A stretch of DNA of 64,000 bases, taken from Ariolimax columbianus (Eukaryota > Mollusca > Gastropoda > Stylommatophora > Arionidae). The stretch is taken from the NCBI GenBank assembly GCA_036924085.1, contig JAVGWX010000012.1:4083249-4147248 (forward strand), written 5' to 3'. The notes beneath the pieces were generated by a model. That model saw nothing but the letters and a program-made list of their open reading frames with translations. It was not told where the DNA came from and searched no databases. Numbering within the stretch: the stretch's first letter is position 1; each line of letters opens with the position of its first letter. Shown here one piece after another: positions 63,769 through 64,000 of the stretch. The translations under genes and the position numbers were made by a program.

Positions 63769-64000
63769 CTATGAAACCACTATCCTGAATCTTCTGCCGA
63801 ACATGGTAAGCAATTAAATATGACGGAGTATTAGGCGGCGTGCACTCTCACGATCAACAAAAGAAAAACTGAGGTACTCTTTCAGCTTGCTACTTGGAAG
63901 CAGTACAGCGAACCAAACATTGCCACACAAACCCAACGTCTCCAGGCAGTAGACAGCTTCACCTACCTAGACAGTACCCTCGCTAGAGGATCGAACATAG

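Larger units (their letters stand above)
61380..64000 (+). pseudogene. RTE-like LINE reverse transcriptase split by two minisatellites
   Basis: Three colinear pieces. At 61400-61500: IWDDVQIPEVLEDVSVIILY and KRKGNRSSYHNH, matching the fingers motif of the LINE at 38572 (KDASIVHLYKRKGNRQECDY). At 61806-62234: PESQCGFQTGRGTVDMIYA near 61865-61925, then CVKQRC near 62140 and RNYRRLKYYTKT near 62240. At 63760-64000: ACTLTINKRKTEVLFQL near 63842 and LQAVDSFTYLDSTLARGSNI near 63940 (thumb), running off the window. Frameshifts and stops are present even without the arrays. Confidence 0.8.

Overview
The window looks like nuclear DNA of a metazoan, probably a mollusc or another lophotrochozoan. The evidence is a spliced gene with GT/AG introns, several families of non-LTR retrotransposons (LINEs), tRNA-derived SINEs, a mariner element and very heavy minisatellite content. 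No bacterial gene organisation, rRNA gene or CRISPR array is visible. The species assignment is inference.

The one convincing host gene lies on the minus strand from 58782 down to about 37044. Five exons (58566-58782, 56585-56649, 48553-48717, 44176-44309, 37172-37300) have consensus splice sites, and all four junctions agree in reading phase (2, 1, 1, 0). Together they encode one chymotrypsin-fold (S1) protease domain of about 228 residues, ending at a stop codon with AATAAA about 120 bp downstream. The fold signature and the disulfide cysteines are kept, but the catalytic His57 is Ile and Asp102 is Tyr; only Ser195 remains. This predicts a non-catalytic serine-protease homologue. The upstream exon (signal peptide and start codon) was not found. 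The four introns (1.9, 7.9, 4.2 and 6.9 kb) hold nearly all the repeats and transposons of the 37-58 kb region.

Left half: LINE RNase H remnants (1-1430), a 29-31 bp minisatellite (2.5-4.7 kb), SINEs, a LINE endonuclease remnant (6.6-7.1 kb), then a 17.4 kb array of a 33 bp unit (7.28-24.7 kb). That array has higher-order structure, including a near-identical 5335 bp tandem duplication and rare 22 bp truncated units. Because 33 is divisible by 3 it yields long ORFs on both strands, which I treat as artefacts. From 25 to 37 kb there are SINEs, LINE fragments and at least eight more arrays.

Right half: a nearly complete 4.06 kb LINE (38572-42627) with a 12 bp target-site duplication sits inside a 23 bp minisatellite within intron 4. 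Intron 2 holds a truncated RNase H LINE, a dead mariner, a LINE copy with an inverted 5' segment, and a SINE inserted into a LINE tail. At the right edge a LINE copy is split by two minisatellites (61.5-61.8 and 62.24-63.77 kb).

A recurring theme is minisatellites seeded from transposon sequence. The 37 bp array at 34.2-35.5 kb repeats the reverse transcriptase motif A of the adjoining LINE. The 43 bp and 22 bp arrays at 61-64 kb amplify pieces of a LINE reverse transcriptase. The 30 bp array at 29.9-30.4 kb matches a SINE tail.
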